Shown: piece by piece, positions 1-8,297 of the stretch
Layout: the number at the start of each line of letters is the position of its first letter
Position numbering within the stretch: position 1 is the stretch's first letter
Assembly: GCA_964644695.1 (NCBI GenBank)
Contig: CAZXWN010000014.1
Span: forward strand, 8,239 to 72,238
Reading direction: 5' to 3'
Length of the DNA stretch: 64,000 nucleotides
Origin: CAZXWN01 sp964644695 [NCBI: uncultured bacterium]
Lineage (GTDB): Bacteria > UBP4 > UBA4092
Translations under genes and position numbers: made by a program
The notes under the pieces: generated by a model
The model's input: only the letters and a program-made list of their open reading frames with translations
What the model was told of the DNA's origin: nothing
Databases searched by the model: none

Positions 1-607
1 TGTCGTCACCCTGGCCAGGTAATGTGCCACGGTCACCCGGGGAACCATCACGACCATAACTGACAATGGCATACCGGTCGAGGATATTGCTGTAATCTGT
101 TTCGCCCGGAACGGGGTTAGATAACTGTGTAGGTGTAAAAAGTTTCCAAGGTCGGCCCCAAGGATCTAGAGGACTTCCATAACTGCCAATAGACACATCA
201 GAACCCGTAGTATCAACACTTTGATAATTGATATAAGGTCCCTTCCAGTTTCGTGTATCAATTCGCTGGTAATACCAGTTGCCAAGGGTATCAAAAGCAT
301 ACGGTGCCGGTTCATCACCGATACGATACTGTTTCAAACCATTGGTTTCAGTGATTACAGAACCGCTTCCCGGATAATCATCCAGAGCACGAAGTGTGAC
401 AAACCATCCTGTATCAATTTCAGCCTGTCGCATTCCGTCGGCAATAGCCTTTGCTTCAGCTCGGGCCGCGTTTGACCGGGCATCCTCGCTTCGTTCCGTA
501 TAACGATTTACGGCAATCAAACTGATAATACTGAGAACAGTCAGAGCTATCAGTAATTCCAACAGCGAGAAACCCGCTTTTTTGTTGTGTGTTGATTTAA
601 AGGTCAT
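1..607 (-). CDS. GspG-like pseudopilin, 3' end cut by window edge
   Basis: The reading frame is open from ATG at 607 to the window edge with no stop, so the C-terminus is missing. A GGAGG site lies 8 nt before the ATG. The protein starts with a prepilin leader ending KKAG, then FSLLELLIALTVLS, which is the type IV pilin/pseudopilin cleavage and N-methylation site with Glu at +5, followed by a hydrophobic helix. Further on it has WKGPY, SPLDPWGRPW and VSYGRDGSPGD. The last two resemble the conserved C-terminal DPWG and Ca-binding region of the major pseudopilin GspG. Inferred role: subunit of the periplasmic pseudopilus of a type II secretion or type IV pilus-like system, processed by a prepilin peptidase not in this window. 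It is the third of three tandem paralogs and the last visible gene of the operon. Confidence 0.85.
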   Translation of the reverse strand, partial: MTFKSTHNKKAGFSLLELLIALTVLSIISLIAVNRYTERSEDARSNAARAEAKAIADGMRQAEIDTGWFVTLRALDDYPGSGSVITETNGLKQYRIGDEPAPYAFDTLGNWYYQRIDTRNWKGPYINYQSVDTTGSDVSIGSYGSPLDPWGRPWKLFTPTQLSNPVPGETDYSNILDRYAIVSYGRDGSPGDRGTLPGQGDD

Positions 608-644
608 GGACACAGCCTCCACATCAGATCTTGTCAATTCGTTT

Positions 645-1241
645 TTATCGCTCATAAAGGATATCATCACCCTGGGCAGGACCCCACGGCATACTGGTTG
701 TAGAATCAAATCGTAAATTGGGTCCAGCACTCCATACCCGGATCTTTGAACCCGATTCAGTTTCACTGGACAACGAAGTCAAAGTAACCGGTCCATAGAA
801 TATATAGCGCTGTTTCCAAGGATCAAGGGGCCAATAGGAACTTTCTTCCAGTAATTCTGATCTTTGGAATGTCAGATAAGGGCCCTTCCAGTTTTGAACG
901 GTATTAATCACAAATCCCGTTCCAACTTCCGGGTCAATATTCTTTCCATTGTCCCGCCAGTTATAGAAATCCCAAGTAGTAACAATATTAAAACCAAGGC
1001 GCTCATTCCCAACTAAGTTACCTAAATGGAAGTATTGACCTGCCTGGGCGTAGGCATAAGCTTCTGCATCCGCTATTCTTGCCATTTCTTCTTTTGCGCG
1101 AGAAATGCGGGCTTCTTCAGTATGGCTCCAGAACTTGGGAATAGCAATTAAGGAGAGAATTGCAATGATAGCTACAACAGTAATGATTTCCGCTGCTGTA
1201 AAACCTCGGTTATCCAGATTCATTGATAGGTGTCGGTTCAT
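645..1241 (-). CDS. GspG-like pseudopilin
   Basis: Pseudopilin with a leader ending DNRG, then FTAAEIITVVAIIAILSLIA (cleavage site, Glu at +5, N-terminal helix). The body carries WKGPY, PLDPWKQRY and a VWSAGPNLRFD end that parallels the GspG C-terminal motifs in a diverged form. I chose ATG 1241 because AAGGA lies 10 nt upstream. An in-frame TTG at 1259 would add six residues but lacks a site of its own. The stop is 38 nt before the next pseudopilin gene, so they are surely cotranscribed. The protein would sit in the inner membrane and be assembled into the pseudopilus by the motor ATPase and PilC/GspF. Its exact position, major or minor, cannot be told from sequence alone. Confidence 0.85.
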   Translation of the reverse strand: MNRHLSMNLDNRGFTAAEIITVVAIIAILSLIAIPKFWSHTEEARISRAKEEMARIADAEAYAYAQAGQYFHLGNLVGNERLGFNIVTTWDFYNWRDNGKNIDPEVGTGFVINTVQNWKGPYLTFQRSELLEESSYWPLDPWKQRYIFYGPVTLTSLSSETESGSKIRVWSAGPNLRFDSTTSMPWGPAQGDDILYER

Positions 1242-1262
1242 TAGAGTTTCATCCTTCAACCG

Positions 1263-1916
1263 TTAAAATTTGTAATATAAATCATCAGAGTCTTTTTCAT
1301 CTACATAGAGCCAGAACTGATTTTTCTTCTGCGTTAACGAGACACTATTATTCAAAGCATGACCGGGCTGTCTGTCCCGACCATAACTGACGACCATGGC
1401 AAGGTCAGGCCGGTCAGAGGGTCCATAGTTGACAGGGTCCATCAGTGTTGTGGTTCCTGACTGTACTTTTAATAAGGCAATCATGTAACGATTACCATAA
1501 ACATCAATGGGATAACCTTCACTATCTACTTTACGGGAATTGTCCGGAGCCCGGGAGTTTTGTAAAGTCACATAGGGCCCTTTCCAAAGGGAGGTATTTA
1601 CTTCAAAGGAGGATCCTGCAGGGACATTAATCGGTCTGCCATAAACATCTATGGTTGGCATTGTGGAAAACTGTAAGTCTTGCAGACGCCAGACGACACC
1701 TGTATCACCTTTGGCAATAGACAACATATTTCCATATTGTCTCATTTCCGCCAACACCGCAGAATCTTTGGACCTGTCAATCAAGTTTTTGAAATTGATT
1801 AAACCCAAAGATGACATCAATGCAATAATACTGACAACAATCAGGATTTCAATAAGCGTAAAACCTGAATCGCTGTTTGACCTTTCCAGATTATTGATGG
1901 TTTTCATGTTCTGCAT
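1263..1916 (-). CDS. GspG-like pseudopilin
   Basis: Leader ending SDSG, then FTLIEILIVVSIIALMSSLG, a textbook prepilin cleavage site with Glu at +5. Like its two neighbours it has WKGPY, a PIDVYGNRY segment where GspG has DPWG, and VVSYGRDRQPGH near the end. ATG 1916 has AAGGA 7 nt upstream; ATG 1934 in the same frame is the alternative and adds six residues. It lies between the cohesin-like gene and the next pseudopilin gene, all in one direction with short gaps. The three genes look like duplications of one GspG-type ancestor that have since diverged. Confidence is high for the family and low for the individual role. Confidence 0.85.
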   Translation of the reverse strand: MQNMKTINNLERSNSDSGFTLIEILIVVSIIALMSSLGLINFKNLIDRSKDSAVLAEMRQYGNMLSIAKGDTGVVWRLQDLQFSTMPTIDVYGRPINVPAGSSFEVNTSLWKGPYVTLQNSRAPDNSRKVDSEGYPIDVYGNRYMIALLKVQSGTTTLMDPVNYGPSDRPDLAMVVSYGRDRQPGHALNNSVSLTQKKNQFWLYVDEKDSDDLYYKF

Positions 1917-1988
1917 ATTTAATTCCTTTAACATCAGTCACCTGAAATATATTACGTCCTTAAGACACTGTCAACAATCATTTTCAAA

Positions 1989-2744
1989 CTACCTGCTTGT
2001 TATTATGACACCACCACTTAAAACACCATCTTGCGGATCGTAAGAACTGCCAAGAACATCTTTACTGTTTTTTGATATTGCTGTACCCGGGATTCCCGGT
2101 TCAGAACTAAATTGAAAGGCTAAAGGAGTCTGTAGTATCGGTTTAATCGGCCGCCAGTTAATTTCAGCTAAATCGCCACCGAGATAAACACCATCCTTTA
2201 ATCCCTTCAACATAAATCGAATCAAGCCTTTGTTACTGTCCACATAATTAAATATTATCTGGATTCCAGGAAATCTTTTTGGATCAATTAATGACTTAAT
2301 ATTAACACCTGATTGACCTGGATACACATCTGCAACTTTCAAATAACGCGGATCAAACTTAATTAAAATGTCTACTGTATCCAGTGTAACACCCCTTGGA
2401 TTGTCTAATACAATCTTTTGGGTAGCAGTAGATGACCCTGCCAAAGTTCTTAAAGTCAGAGGATCAAATCGTAATGTTATATTACCAAAATATTGACTTC
2501 CACCAGAACCTACACTTGTGGGTGATACTGGTTTTGCAACTTCAGTTGTTACTGGTTTAGTAATTGTAGTGGTCTTCTTATTATCACCAGAAACAGGTTT
2601 TGGCTTTACCTTTGAAACACCTGTCGGCTTAGCTGGTTTATTATAGCCCGTTTCTTCTTTTATACCGGCAGATAAGCCCTGATAATGGAAAAACAACATT
2701 ACCACAACCACCAAATAAACCTGTTTAACTCTTAAATAATTCAT
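1989..2744 (-). CDS. exported cohesin-like domain protein
   Basis: 251 residues. The N-terminus (about 1-26) is a signal peptide ending near GLSAG. Residues about 28-80 are a low-complexity linker rich in Lys, Pro, Thr and Val. Residues about 88-250 have the beta-sandwich pattern of the cohesin/carbohydrate-binding-like family: ITLRFDPLTL, then a valine-rich strand leading to LDTVDILIKFDPRYLKV, then GGDLAEINWRPI and a final DGVLSGGVIIT. This is pattern recognition, not a profile hit. It sits inside the pseudopilin operon, 48 nt after gspK. Similar cohesin-type domains occur fused to or near GspD and pilus proteins in environmental bacteria, so a periplasmic role in the secretion machine is plausible. 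A dockerin partner is not visible here. Confidence 0.6.
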   Translation of the reverse strand: MNYLRVKQVYLVVVVMLFFHYQGLSAGIKEETGYNKPAKPTGVSKVKPKPVSGDNKKTTTITKPVTTEVAKPVSPTSVGSGGSQYFGNITLRFDPLTLRTLAGSSTATQKIVLDNPRGVTLDTVDILIKFDPRYLKVADVYPGQSGVNIKSLIDPKRFPGIQIIFNYVDSNKGLIRFMLKGLKDGVYLGGDLAEINWRPIKPILQTPLAFQFSSEPGIPGTAISKNSKDVLGSSYDPQDGVLSGGVIITSR

Positions 2745-2792
2745 TGATTTTGTATTGTCTTAAAGATTCTTGCACGAACCTTGTCCCCTTGA

Positions 2793-4658
2793 CTAGGGGA
2801 GAAGTTCCTTTTCATAAATTGTTTCCGGTTTAGAACCTACCATCGAAATGAGTGATTGAACCGTTTTTTCAGCAATAATTTTATTTTGATGGGTCAATTT
2901 CGCATGAGAGGTAATCGTAAAATTATAAGACCTTACCGTGACCCAATTCGCAATATGAGTGAAATTTGCAAGATATAATTCCAATTCACCCTGGTTAGAA
3001 TCTGATTCTGTTGAAACAGCTATGGGAATCGTCATACCGGGCACTTTTAATAAATCAGCGGTTGTTTTGAATGAACCATATTTCTGTCGATAGGTCACAA
3101 TAGCTTTGGCCAGGTCCTGCGTCATGTAGGGTAAACCAATCAATACTTCCATAGGGGCAGTGTTGATGTTTATGGAACCCTTATTTTCTACCTCACCATT
3201 TACTTTAAGACAATCTAAGATACGACCATAACTAATTCCTGCGGATTTATCCCAGCTAACGACGGCCCACGCTGTAGAGGGAGTTGCCAAGCTGACATAT
3301 CCGATATCCCCAATCGACTTAAATGAAGCATCCGCCACTCGGGTCAGGTTTTCTTCATCGACTGTTTTCATAGGAGGTGCGTAAACTTTATTTTTGGCAT
3401 AGGGGCTTCCATTATTGACAGCCCAGACTCGGTCAACACGGGGATCATTACGTTCCCATGCTTTATTCTGGCTACTTACCCCATATTTGAAGATATCCAC
3501 CAGATTCTCTTCATCATCATACAACTTAATCGTGTCCCCTTTTTTTGACAAGATTAACTGGTCATCTTCTACCAAATGACTGGCGGGGACATTTCCAAAC
3601 AATAACCGGTATGATTGACGTTTTCCATCAGATTCATCCCAGTCAGAGTCCGGATTATAATGGTCCGTAACCATCAGATAACCTTCAGAAGGAATGGCTC
3701 CAGATAAGACAACAGATCCAAATCGTCCTTCCAATTTCCATCCTTCCACCGAGATTTCCATGGGGTACGGATTATATAGCTCAATATAATTACCATCCTG
3801 TCTTGATGATTCCGAATCAGTAAATCCAGGACAGGGCATCACTTCATTGATAACTGGATTAATTTCAACACCTCGGTACATTACATTATCAATCACTAAA
3901 ACCGTTGGTATGGAGTCTGCATCCCGGTAATCCACCAGATTTACTGCAAGCTGAGCCGCCAACCCCTTGGGCATTTCCTGTAACAAAACTGAATATAAAT
4001 CCTTTGCAGCCGCCTGATTCACATTTACCCGAGGAGTTTCCTCAGAATTTTTATTTGCGTCAAAGGAATAAAATGTAATGTAGTTGGAAAGAATATCTGC
4101 CTGTCTTTTTCCAATAATAACTTCAAGGTCTTCAATGCTGCGAAGGACATCATTTTTACGGGCCTGAGACATCTTCATGATAGCAGAAGTTGCATCCGCA
4201 TAACTTAGGCCTGCTTTTTCAAAATGATAAACAACAAATCCGCCCAAGTTCAGCCCGGGCCAGCGACCGCGTGAATTATAGTCGAGGGCAGCACCCAGGT
4301 TAAATTTACCCTCTTCATCCTGAACATTTACTTCGGGTTTATCATTACCCACTTGTGTATTGTTCACGGATGCCGCTTTTACAGTTTCATAACCCGTATA
4401 TTGCACCAGCTGGTCCAGTTTATCATAACGACTGGCTTCCAGGTTACTAACAGCCTGTGCAATCCCATTACGAGCTAACCGGGAGGCTTTGTATCCACTC
4501 AAAAAATTCCCCGCCGCCTTTTCCTCAGTTCGCATCACATAGACAAAGGATAATCCAATCAAAGTCAAAACAGATAATACCGCCAGCACCATAATCAGGG
4601 TAAATCCTGATTCGGACTGCGGACCTATTTTCTGACTTGTACGGATGTTATTCAACAT
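2793..4658 (-). CDS. GspK-like minor pseudopilin with inserted lamin-tail domain
   Basis: 621 residues, far longer than the roughly 320 usual for GspK. The leader ends SESG and is followed by FTLIMVLAVLSVLTLIGLSF. Met stands at +5 instead of Glu, as expected for GspK, which caps the pseudopilus tip and lacks Glu5. Residues about 40-260 show GspK-type text (ARNGIAQAVSNLEASRYD, NVNQAAAKDLYSVLL). Residues about 268-395 match a lamin-tail domain (INEVMPCPG, GNYIELYNPYP, VEGWKLEG, GYLMVTD, DTIKLYDDEENLVDIFKYG). Residues about 490-545 are a helix-hairpin-helix segment (INTAPMEVLIGLPYM, YGSFKTTADLLKVPGM) typical of the GspK C-terminal part. It stands 13 nt after the gspJ-like gene. Inferred role: pseudopilus tip protein with an extra surface or ligand-binding module. 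Confidence 0.8.
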   Translation of the reverse strand: MLNNIRTSQKIGPQSESGFTLIMVLAVLSVLTLIGLSFVYVMRTEEKAAGNFLSGYKASRLARNGIAQAVSNLEASRYDKLDQLVQYTGYETVKAASVNNTQVGNDKPEVNVQDEEGKFNLGAALDYNSRGRWPGLNLGGFVVYHFEKAGLSYADATSAIMKMSQARKNDVLRSIEDLEVIIGKRQADILSNYITFYSFDANKNSEETPRVNVNQAAAKDLYSVLLQEMPKGLAAQLAVNLVDYRDADSIPTVLVIDNVMYRGVEINPVINEVMPCPGFTDSESSRQDGNYIELYNPYPMEISVEGWKLEGRFGSVVLSGAIPSEGYLMVTDHYNPDSDWDESDGKRQSYRLLFGNVPASHLVEDDQLILSKKGDTIKLYDDEENLVDIFKYGVSSQNKAWERNDPRVDRVWAVNNGSPYAKNKVYAPPMKTVDEENLTRVADASFKSIGDIGYVSLATPSTAWAVVSWDKSAGISYGRILDCLKVNGEVENKGSININTAPMEVLIGLPYMTQDLAKAIVTYRQKYGSFKTTADLLKVPGMTIPIAVSTESDSNQGELELYLANFTHIANWVTVRSYNFTITSHAKLTHQNKIIAEKTVQSLISMVGSKPETIYEKELLP

Positions 4659-4671
4659 GCCATCATTATCC

Positions 4672-5298
4672 TTAATTGAGTGTCACCAATGTCGTAAAGA
4701 CTCTTGGGTTTTGAACACCTTTATTATCTTGCAGCTTTATTTCAATATAGACCGACTTCGGTATACTGCCATTATTCCATTGAACTTTCCAATGTCCGGT
4801 ACCACTGTTACCATTTGGGTCCCAAAATAAATATCGGATATTACGGACCCCAAAGGCCAAAGGCTCCTCAGTACCAAGATTGTTTGCCGTCGTCAAACTA
4901 CTCAGCATTAAATAATGAGTTACCGTATCTAATGTATATTTATAAGTCATTGGTCCTGATCTAAATTCCAGAGTAAACGGGTCTGGGTCAGTGATACTAT
5001 AGAAAGTACGCGCCGCTGTTGATAAGTCAGTAAAGACAGGGAAGTCAGAAGAATATAAACTCATATTTTGTGCAGAAGCATTCAGTGAAAAGGGCGAGTC
5101 ATTTAATCTCTCAGTAATATCTCTTAGAGCAACCCGGGCATTTTCCGCCATATCAACAGAAGCCTGGCCTTTTTCATAAGAAGTCCATACGGTACGATAG
5201 GTTGAAAAAACCGTCAAAGTAATAATGCTGACCAAGGCCAGCACTACCACCAGTTCCGGTATAGTAAAACCTTTATTTCGGCTGAATTGATTCATCAT
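4672..5298 (-). CDS. GspJ/PilW-like minor pseudopilin
   Basis: Leader ending RNKG, then FTIPELVVVLALVSIITLTVF with Glu at +5. The size (about 208 residues), the YRTVWTSYEKGQ and ARVALRDITERLND segments after the helix, and the place after a gspI-like gene fit GspJ, which packs with GspI and GspK at the pseudopilus tip. The start ATG at 5298 shares its A with the TGA stop of the upstream gene (TGATG), so translation is probably coupled. An upstream in-frame GTG at 5307 is less likely. There is no cysteine pair or added domain. The assignment to J rests mostly on gene order and length. Confidence 0.75.
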   Translation of the reverse strand: MMNQFSRNKGFTIPELVVVLALVSIITLTVFSTYRTVWTSYEKGQASVDMAENARVALRDITERLNDSPFSLNASAQNMSLYSSDFPVFTDLSTAARTFYSITDPDPFTLEFRSGPMTYKYTLDTVTHYLMLSSLTTANNLGTEEPLAFGVRNIRYLFWDPNGNSGTGHWKVQWNNGSIPKSVYIEIKLQDNKGVQNPRVFTTLVTLN

Positions 5299-5648
5299 CA
5301 ATGCCACACCATATCCTGTTCAAGATAAAGAGTATTATCTTTATAAATCGTGACATGCACCTGACGGTTCATTCCCTGGGAGGTTACAGCAGTTGTAGCC
5401 CAACGGAAGTTTGGTTCAATAAAATAGACACCGCTACGGGCAGGAGTACCCACACTCCAGTCTTCCCGTTTAATATCTTCACTGACCATTTGATACAGGA
5501 GCGTAGTAACCGTCATATCCTGAGCTCGTTGCCCAGCTCTCATTCCCTGTGGGAATAAAGTACCTAAAGCCAAAATACCAATCAACAACAAGGTCAGGCT
5601 GACAACCACTTCAATAAGAGTGAAGCCCTTAGAAGATTTCATCTTCAT
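5298..5648 (-). CDS. GspI/PilV-like minor pseudopilin
   Basis: 116 residues. The short leader MKMKSSKG is followed by FTLIEVVVSLTLLLIGILAL (Glu at +5). GspI proteins are usually the shortest minor pseudopilins at about 120 residues, and this matches. After the helix comes GMRAGQRAQDMTVTTLLYQM, the amphipathic segment common in GspI/PilV, then a small beta domain. The start overlaps the stop of the upstream gspH-like gene in an ATGA (5645-5648), and the stop overlaps the gspJ-like start, so the three genes are translationally coupled. Inferred role: part of the tip complex with the J- and K-like proteins. Confidence 0.75.
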   Translation of the reverse strand: MKMKSSKGFTLIEVVVSLTLLLIGILALGTLFPQGMRAGQRAQDMTVTTLLYQMVSEDIKREDWSVGTPARSGVYFIEPNFRWATTAVTSQGMNRQVHVTIYKDNTLYLEQDMVWH

Positions 5649-6241
5649 GCAGACACCTCACTATAAGTAATCACTTTAGCTCTGCCCGTAGATTGATATA
5701 ATTGAACACCGGCCCGTTCATTTGGATTGGCAATAATTTCTATCATTTCGGAACGGCTGGCTGATCCATCAGGATAGAACTCAATCACCGCCGGGAGTGT
5801 CCTGAAAAGAACACCATCGGGCAGGTAATGAACACCGGTAATCTGGTTAATCACGGTTGTATTTACATCCGTCGAATCAAGGATATTTCGAACTTCCAAT
5901 TTCTGGCTCATCCATATATTGGGTCTGGTGATACCACCCGAATGATCATTTGAAAAATAGACCAAAGTAGAAATAACCTGTTTTCTATATCCAGAAACGG
6001 ATACGGGGTCGTAGTTGGTACGATTGACACTGATATCCCGTGCCTGAGAAAGGACAGCAACGGTATTTCTTGCCGCACGTTCTGCTGAAACAGATTTCAG
6101 GAACCGACCATAACTAAAAACGAAAGCAGATAATAAAACAGAAATAATCAATAAAACAACGGCCAACTCCACTAATGAAAAACCCGAAACCCAGGGTTGA
6201 TTAAGAGTGGAATTTTTTTTTGTTTTATTCATTAACATCAT
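5645..6241 (-). CDS. GspH/FimT-like minor pseudopilin
   Basis: 198 residues, first gene of the pseudopilin operon. The leader is long and ends WVSG, then FSLVELAVVLLIISVLLSAF (Glu at +5). The region SAERAARNTVAVLSQARDIS after the helix, and the later GVLFRTLPAVIEFYPDGSAS strand pair, are typical of GspH/FimT (FYPDG is a common end motif of that family). No strong Shine-Dalgarno site precedes ATG 6241; ATG 6232 is an alternative. Promoter 6341-6369 lies about 100 nt upstream, giving a 5' leader of roughly 90 nt. Inferred role: minor pseudopilin linking the tip complex to the GspG-like shaft. Confidence 0.75.
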   Translation of the reverse strand: MMLMNKTKKNSTLNQPWVSGFSLVELAVVLLIISVLLSAFVFSYGRFLKSVSAERAARNTVAVLSQARDISVNRTNYDPVSVSGYRKQVISTLVYFSNDHSGGITRPNIWMSQKLEVRNILDSTDVNTTVINQITGVHYLPDGVLFRTLPAVIEFYPDGSASRSEMIEIIANPNERAGVQLYQSTGRAKVITYSEVSA

Positions 6242-6340
6242 TTATTCAGTCCGCTCACACGCTCAGTTCGTGATAATTTCACCAGGACAACCATATTTTA
6301 CTTAATATTTTGCCAGTAAAGTGGTTACTCACCCAATGGA

Positions 6341-6369
6341 AATATAGTCCTTGGATGCCTCATCGTCAA
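6341..6369 (-). promoter_or_regulatory. sigma70-like promoter of the pseudopilin operon
   Basis: On the minus strand TTGACG (6369-6364) and TATATT (6346-6341) are separated by exactly 17 bp. It points at the gspH-like gene, whose start is about 100 nt downstream. No other good match lies closer to the gene. Confidence 0.6.
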
Positions 6370-6935
6370 CTATTTCAATAATTTTCAAGGAAAACAAAGC
6401 AGATGGCAAGCATTTTCTCAAGCCACTCTGGCCCGTCTTTCCCAAAGGGTACTTTTTTATTGCATTATTTCGTATGGCACTCTGATAAGATTTGATTTCC
6501 ATAATCTTACAGTTACCTACTATACTATCATGTTTTAGCCTAAAATCAGTGAGTTGCTCCTCGTGTTTTTAAGCTCAATAATCAGTCTTTTTTTTGAATT
6601 GCCAGACAGTGTTTATCAAAGAAAAATCGACCGTAATCTTTCAAGCTCCAGTTTAGTTTCTTTCCAAATTAAAACACGCAACAACTTGTTTGACAGCTAT
6701 ATAACATTTTCATCTCATCAAAACCTGCAATACAGACCCTATTAGATATCAATAGTATAAATATGTCAATATTTTTGATATAAAAATGATATTTTCAGAG
6801 GATATCGGGCTAAACATCTGATTCTGGAGTTTTTCAACAGTAAAAATATTTTATTGGGACAAAAATGTAGGAGAGTCCCCCTTCGTTTCTGCTTCGTCAG
6901 AGACTCGATGCTCAAACCATTTTTGTATGAATAAA
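6370..6935. other. intergenic region, no gene seen
   Basis: About 570 bases between the operon promoter and the gspF terminator. The only frames are short and lack convincing ribosome sites, and their translations look like nothing known. The middle is very AT-rich, with a loose inverted repeat around 6747-6782. A more GC-rich patch at about 6870-6920 shares a near match of 15 bases (TTCGTTTCT, then C or G, then CTTCG) with the reverse complement of the 37.96-kb intergenic block. No known RNA family is recognisable by eye. Confidence 0.4.
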
Positions 6936-6968
6936 AAAACCGGCAGGAATCAAATCCCTGCCGGTTTT
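6936..6968 (-). terminator. intrinsic terminator after gspF/pilC
   Basis: A perfect 12-bp stem (AAAACCGGCAGG / CCTGCCGGTTTT) with a 9-nt loop, followed on the minus strand by a run of T. It lies 14 nt after the gspF stop. Confidence 0.9.
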
Positions 6969-6981
6969 CTGGATATGCCAT

Positions 6982-8217
6982 TTATTTAATCGCATTACCG
7001 ATGTTGAACATGGGTAAATAGAGCGCCACAACGATAAAACCAACGATGGCACCCAACATAACGATAAGCAAAGGTTCAATAAGTGAAGTCAAACCTTTTA
7101 CGGTATCATCTACTTCCGCTTCATAGGTTTCCGCTACCTTAACCAGCATCTGATCCAGAGCACCTGTTTCTTCACCAACGGCGATCATGTGAACGACCAA
7201 CGGCGGGAATACCGGGAATTTGGATAATGGTTCATGAATCGTTTCACCTTCACGGATAGATTCATAAACTTTCTTCATGGCCTGGGCAACCACTTCATTA
7301 CCAGAAGATTCACGAACAATTTCCAGCGCCTGCAAAATAGGTACACCTGAGGTAATGAGGGTCGCCAGAGTACTGGAAAATCTCGCGATAGCAATTTTGT
7401 TAACGAGTTGACCAAAGATCGGAAGACGCAGCTTAACAGAGTCAATATAGAGCTTCGAAGCTGAGTACCGATTTGCATATTTATAGCCCACGACAAGAGC
7501 AATTAGCACAACGGCCAATACAGATAATTGGACAGGGTCGGTTAACATGTGAGACATATTAATTAATAACAGGGTCGGAGCGGGTAAGGTTGCACCCATT
7601 TCCGCATAAATAGCAGCGAACTTCGGGATAACAAAGATCAAGATGAAGGATACAATCGCCGTACAAAGGACAACGACCATAACCGGATACATTAGTGCGG
7701 ATTTCACCTTGGATCGCAAGGCTCTGCTATTTTCAAGGAACTGAGCGATTCGCTTCAAAACGGCTTCCATAACACCGCCGATTTCACCGGCACGCACCAT
7801 GTTGATATATAACTTATTGAAAATCTTTGGATAACGGGACATTCCCTCAGAAAGGGTTCCCCCGTTTTCAATGCAGGAGTACATATCCTTAATAATTACT
7901 TTAAATGTACCAGATTCGGTTTGGTCATGAAGAATGGCCAATGAACGCAAAAGGGGAAGACCTGCCTCAATTAGAGTGGCCAACTGTCGGGTAAAAGTAG
8001 AGACATGCCGAAGTTTAACACGACCAAAAAGCCATCTTAATCCGGGGATACTGCCCAAATCAATTTTACCCACGGCAGCTTTGCTTTTCGTAATCCGAGT
8101 CGGATAATATCCAAGACCTTTTAGACGCTCCAGTACGGTTTCTTCCGATTCCGCCTCGATGGCCCCGCGAACGGGTTTTCCGCCCTTATCCAGGGCTTCA
8201 TAAGCATAACTCGGCAT
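6982..8217 (-). CDS. PilC/GspF inner-membrane platform protein
   Basis: 411 residues, normal for the family (about 400). It begins with the family-typical PSYAYEALDKGGKPVRGAIEA. The two homologous cytoplasmic domains start near 69 (RHVSTFTRQLATLIEAGLPL) and 276 (IARFSSTLATLITSGVPILQ); each has the family's ARF/TFTRQLATL pattern. Hydrophobic segments lie at about 175-198, 222-245 and 378-405. The protein sits in the inner membrane and couples ATPase motion to pilin extraction. It follows the GspE-like gene by 80 nt and is the last gene of the motor operon, ending in a strong terminator. It is the only platform gene here, so both PilB-type ATPases and PilT may work on it. Confidence 0.95.
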   Translation of the reverse strand: MPSYAYEALDKGGKPVRGAIEAESEETVLERLKGLGYYPTRITKSKAAVGKIDLGSIPGLRWLFGRVKLRHVSTFTRQLATLIEAGLPLLRSLAILHDQTESGTFKVIIKDMYSCIENGGTLSEGMSRYPKIFNKLYINMVRAGEIGGVMEAVLKRIAQFLENSRALRSKVKSALMYPVMVVVLCTAIVSFILIFVIPKFAAIYAEMGATLPAPTLLLINMSHMLTDPVQLSVLAVVLIALVVGYKYANRYSASKLYIDSVKLRLPIFGQLVNKIAIARFSSTLATLITSGVPILQALEIVRESSGNEVVAQAMKKVYESIREGETIHEPLSKFPVFPPLVVHMIAVGEETGALDQMLVKVAETYEAEVDDTVKGLTSLIEPLLIVMLGAIVGFIVVALYLPMFNIGNAIK

Positions 8218-8297
8218 AATATCTCACCTGTCTATTAAGGTTTACGAATCACCCTTAAGGGCATTCGTTTAGTAACTAATCTAACTATAAGTATACG

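Noticed and set aside
6554-6745. Open frame of 63 codons, plus strand
   Set aside because: AT-rich intergenic DNA, no ribosome site, no recognisable protein pattern.
6766-6981. Open frame of 71 codons on the minus strand after gspF
   Set aside because: It spans the gspF terminator hairpin, has no ribosome site and a low-complexity translation.
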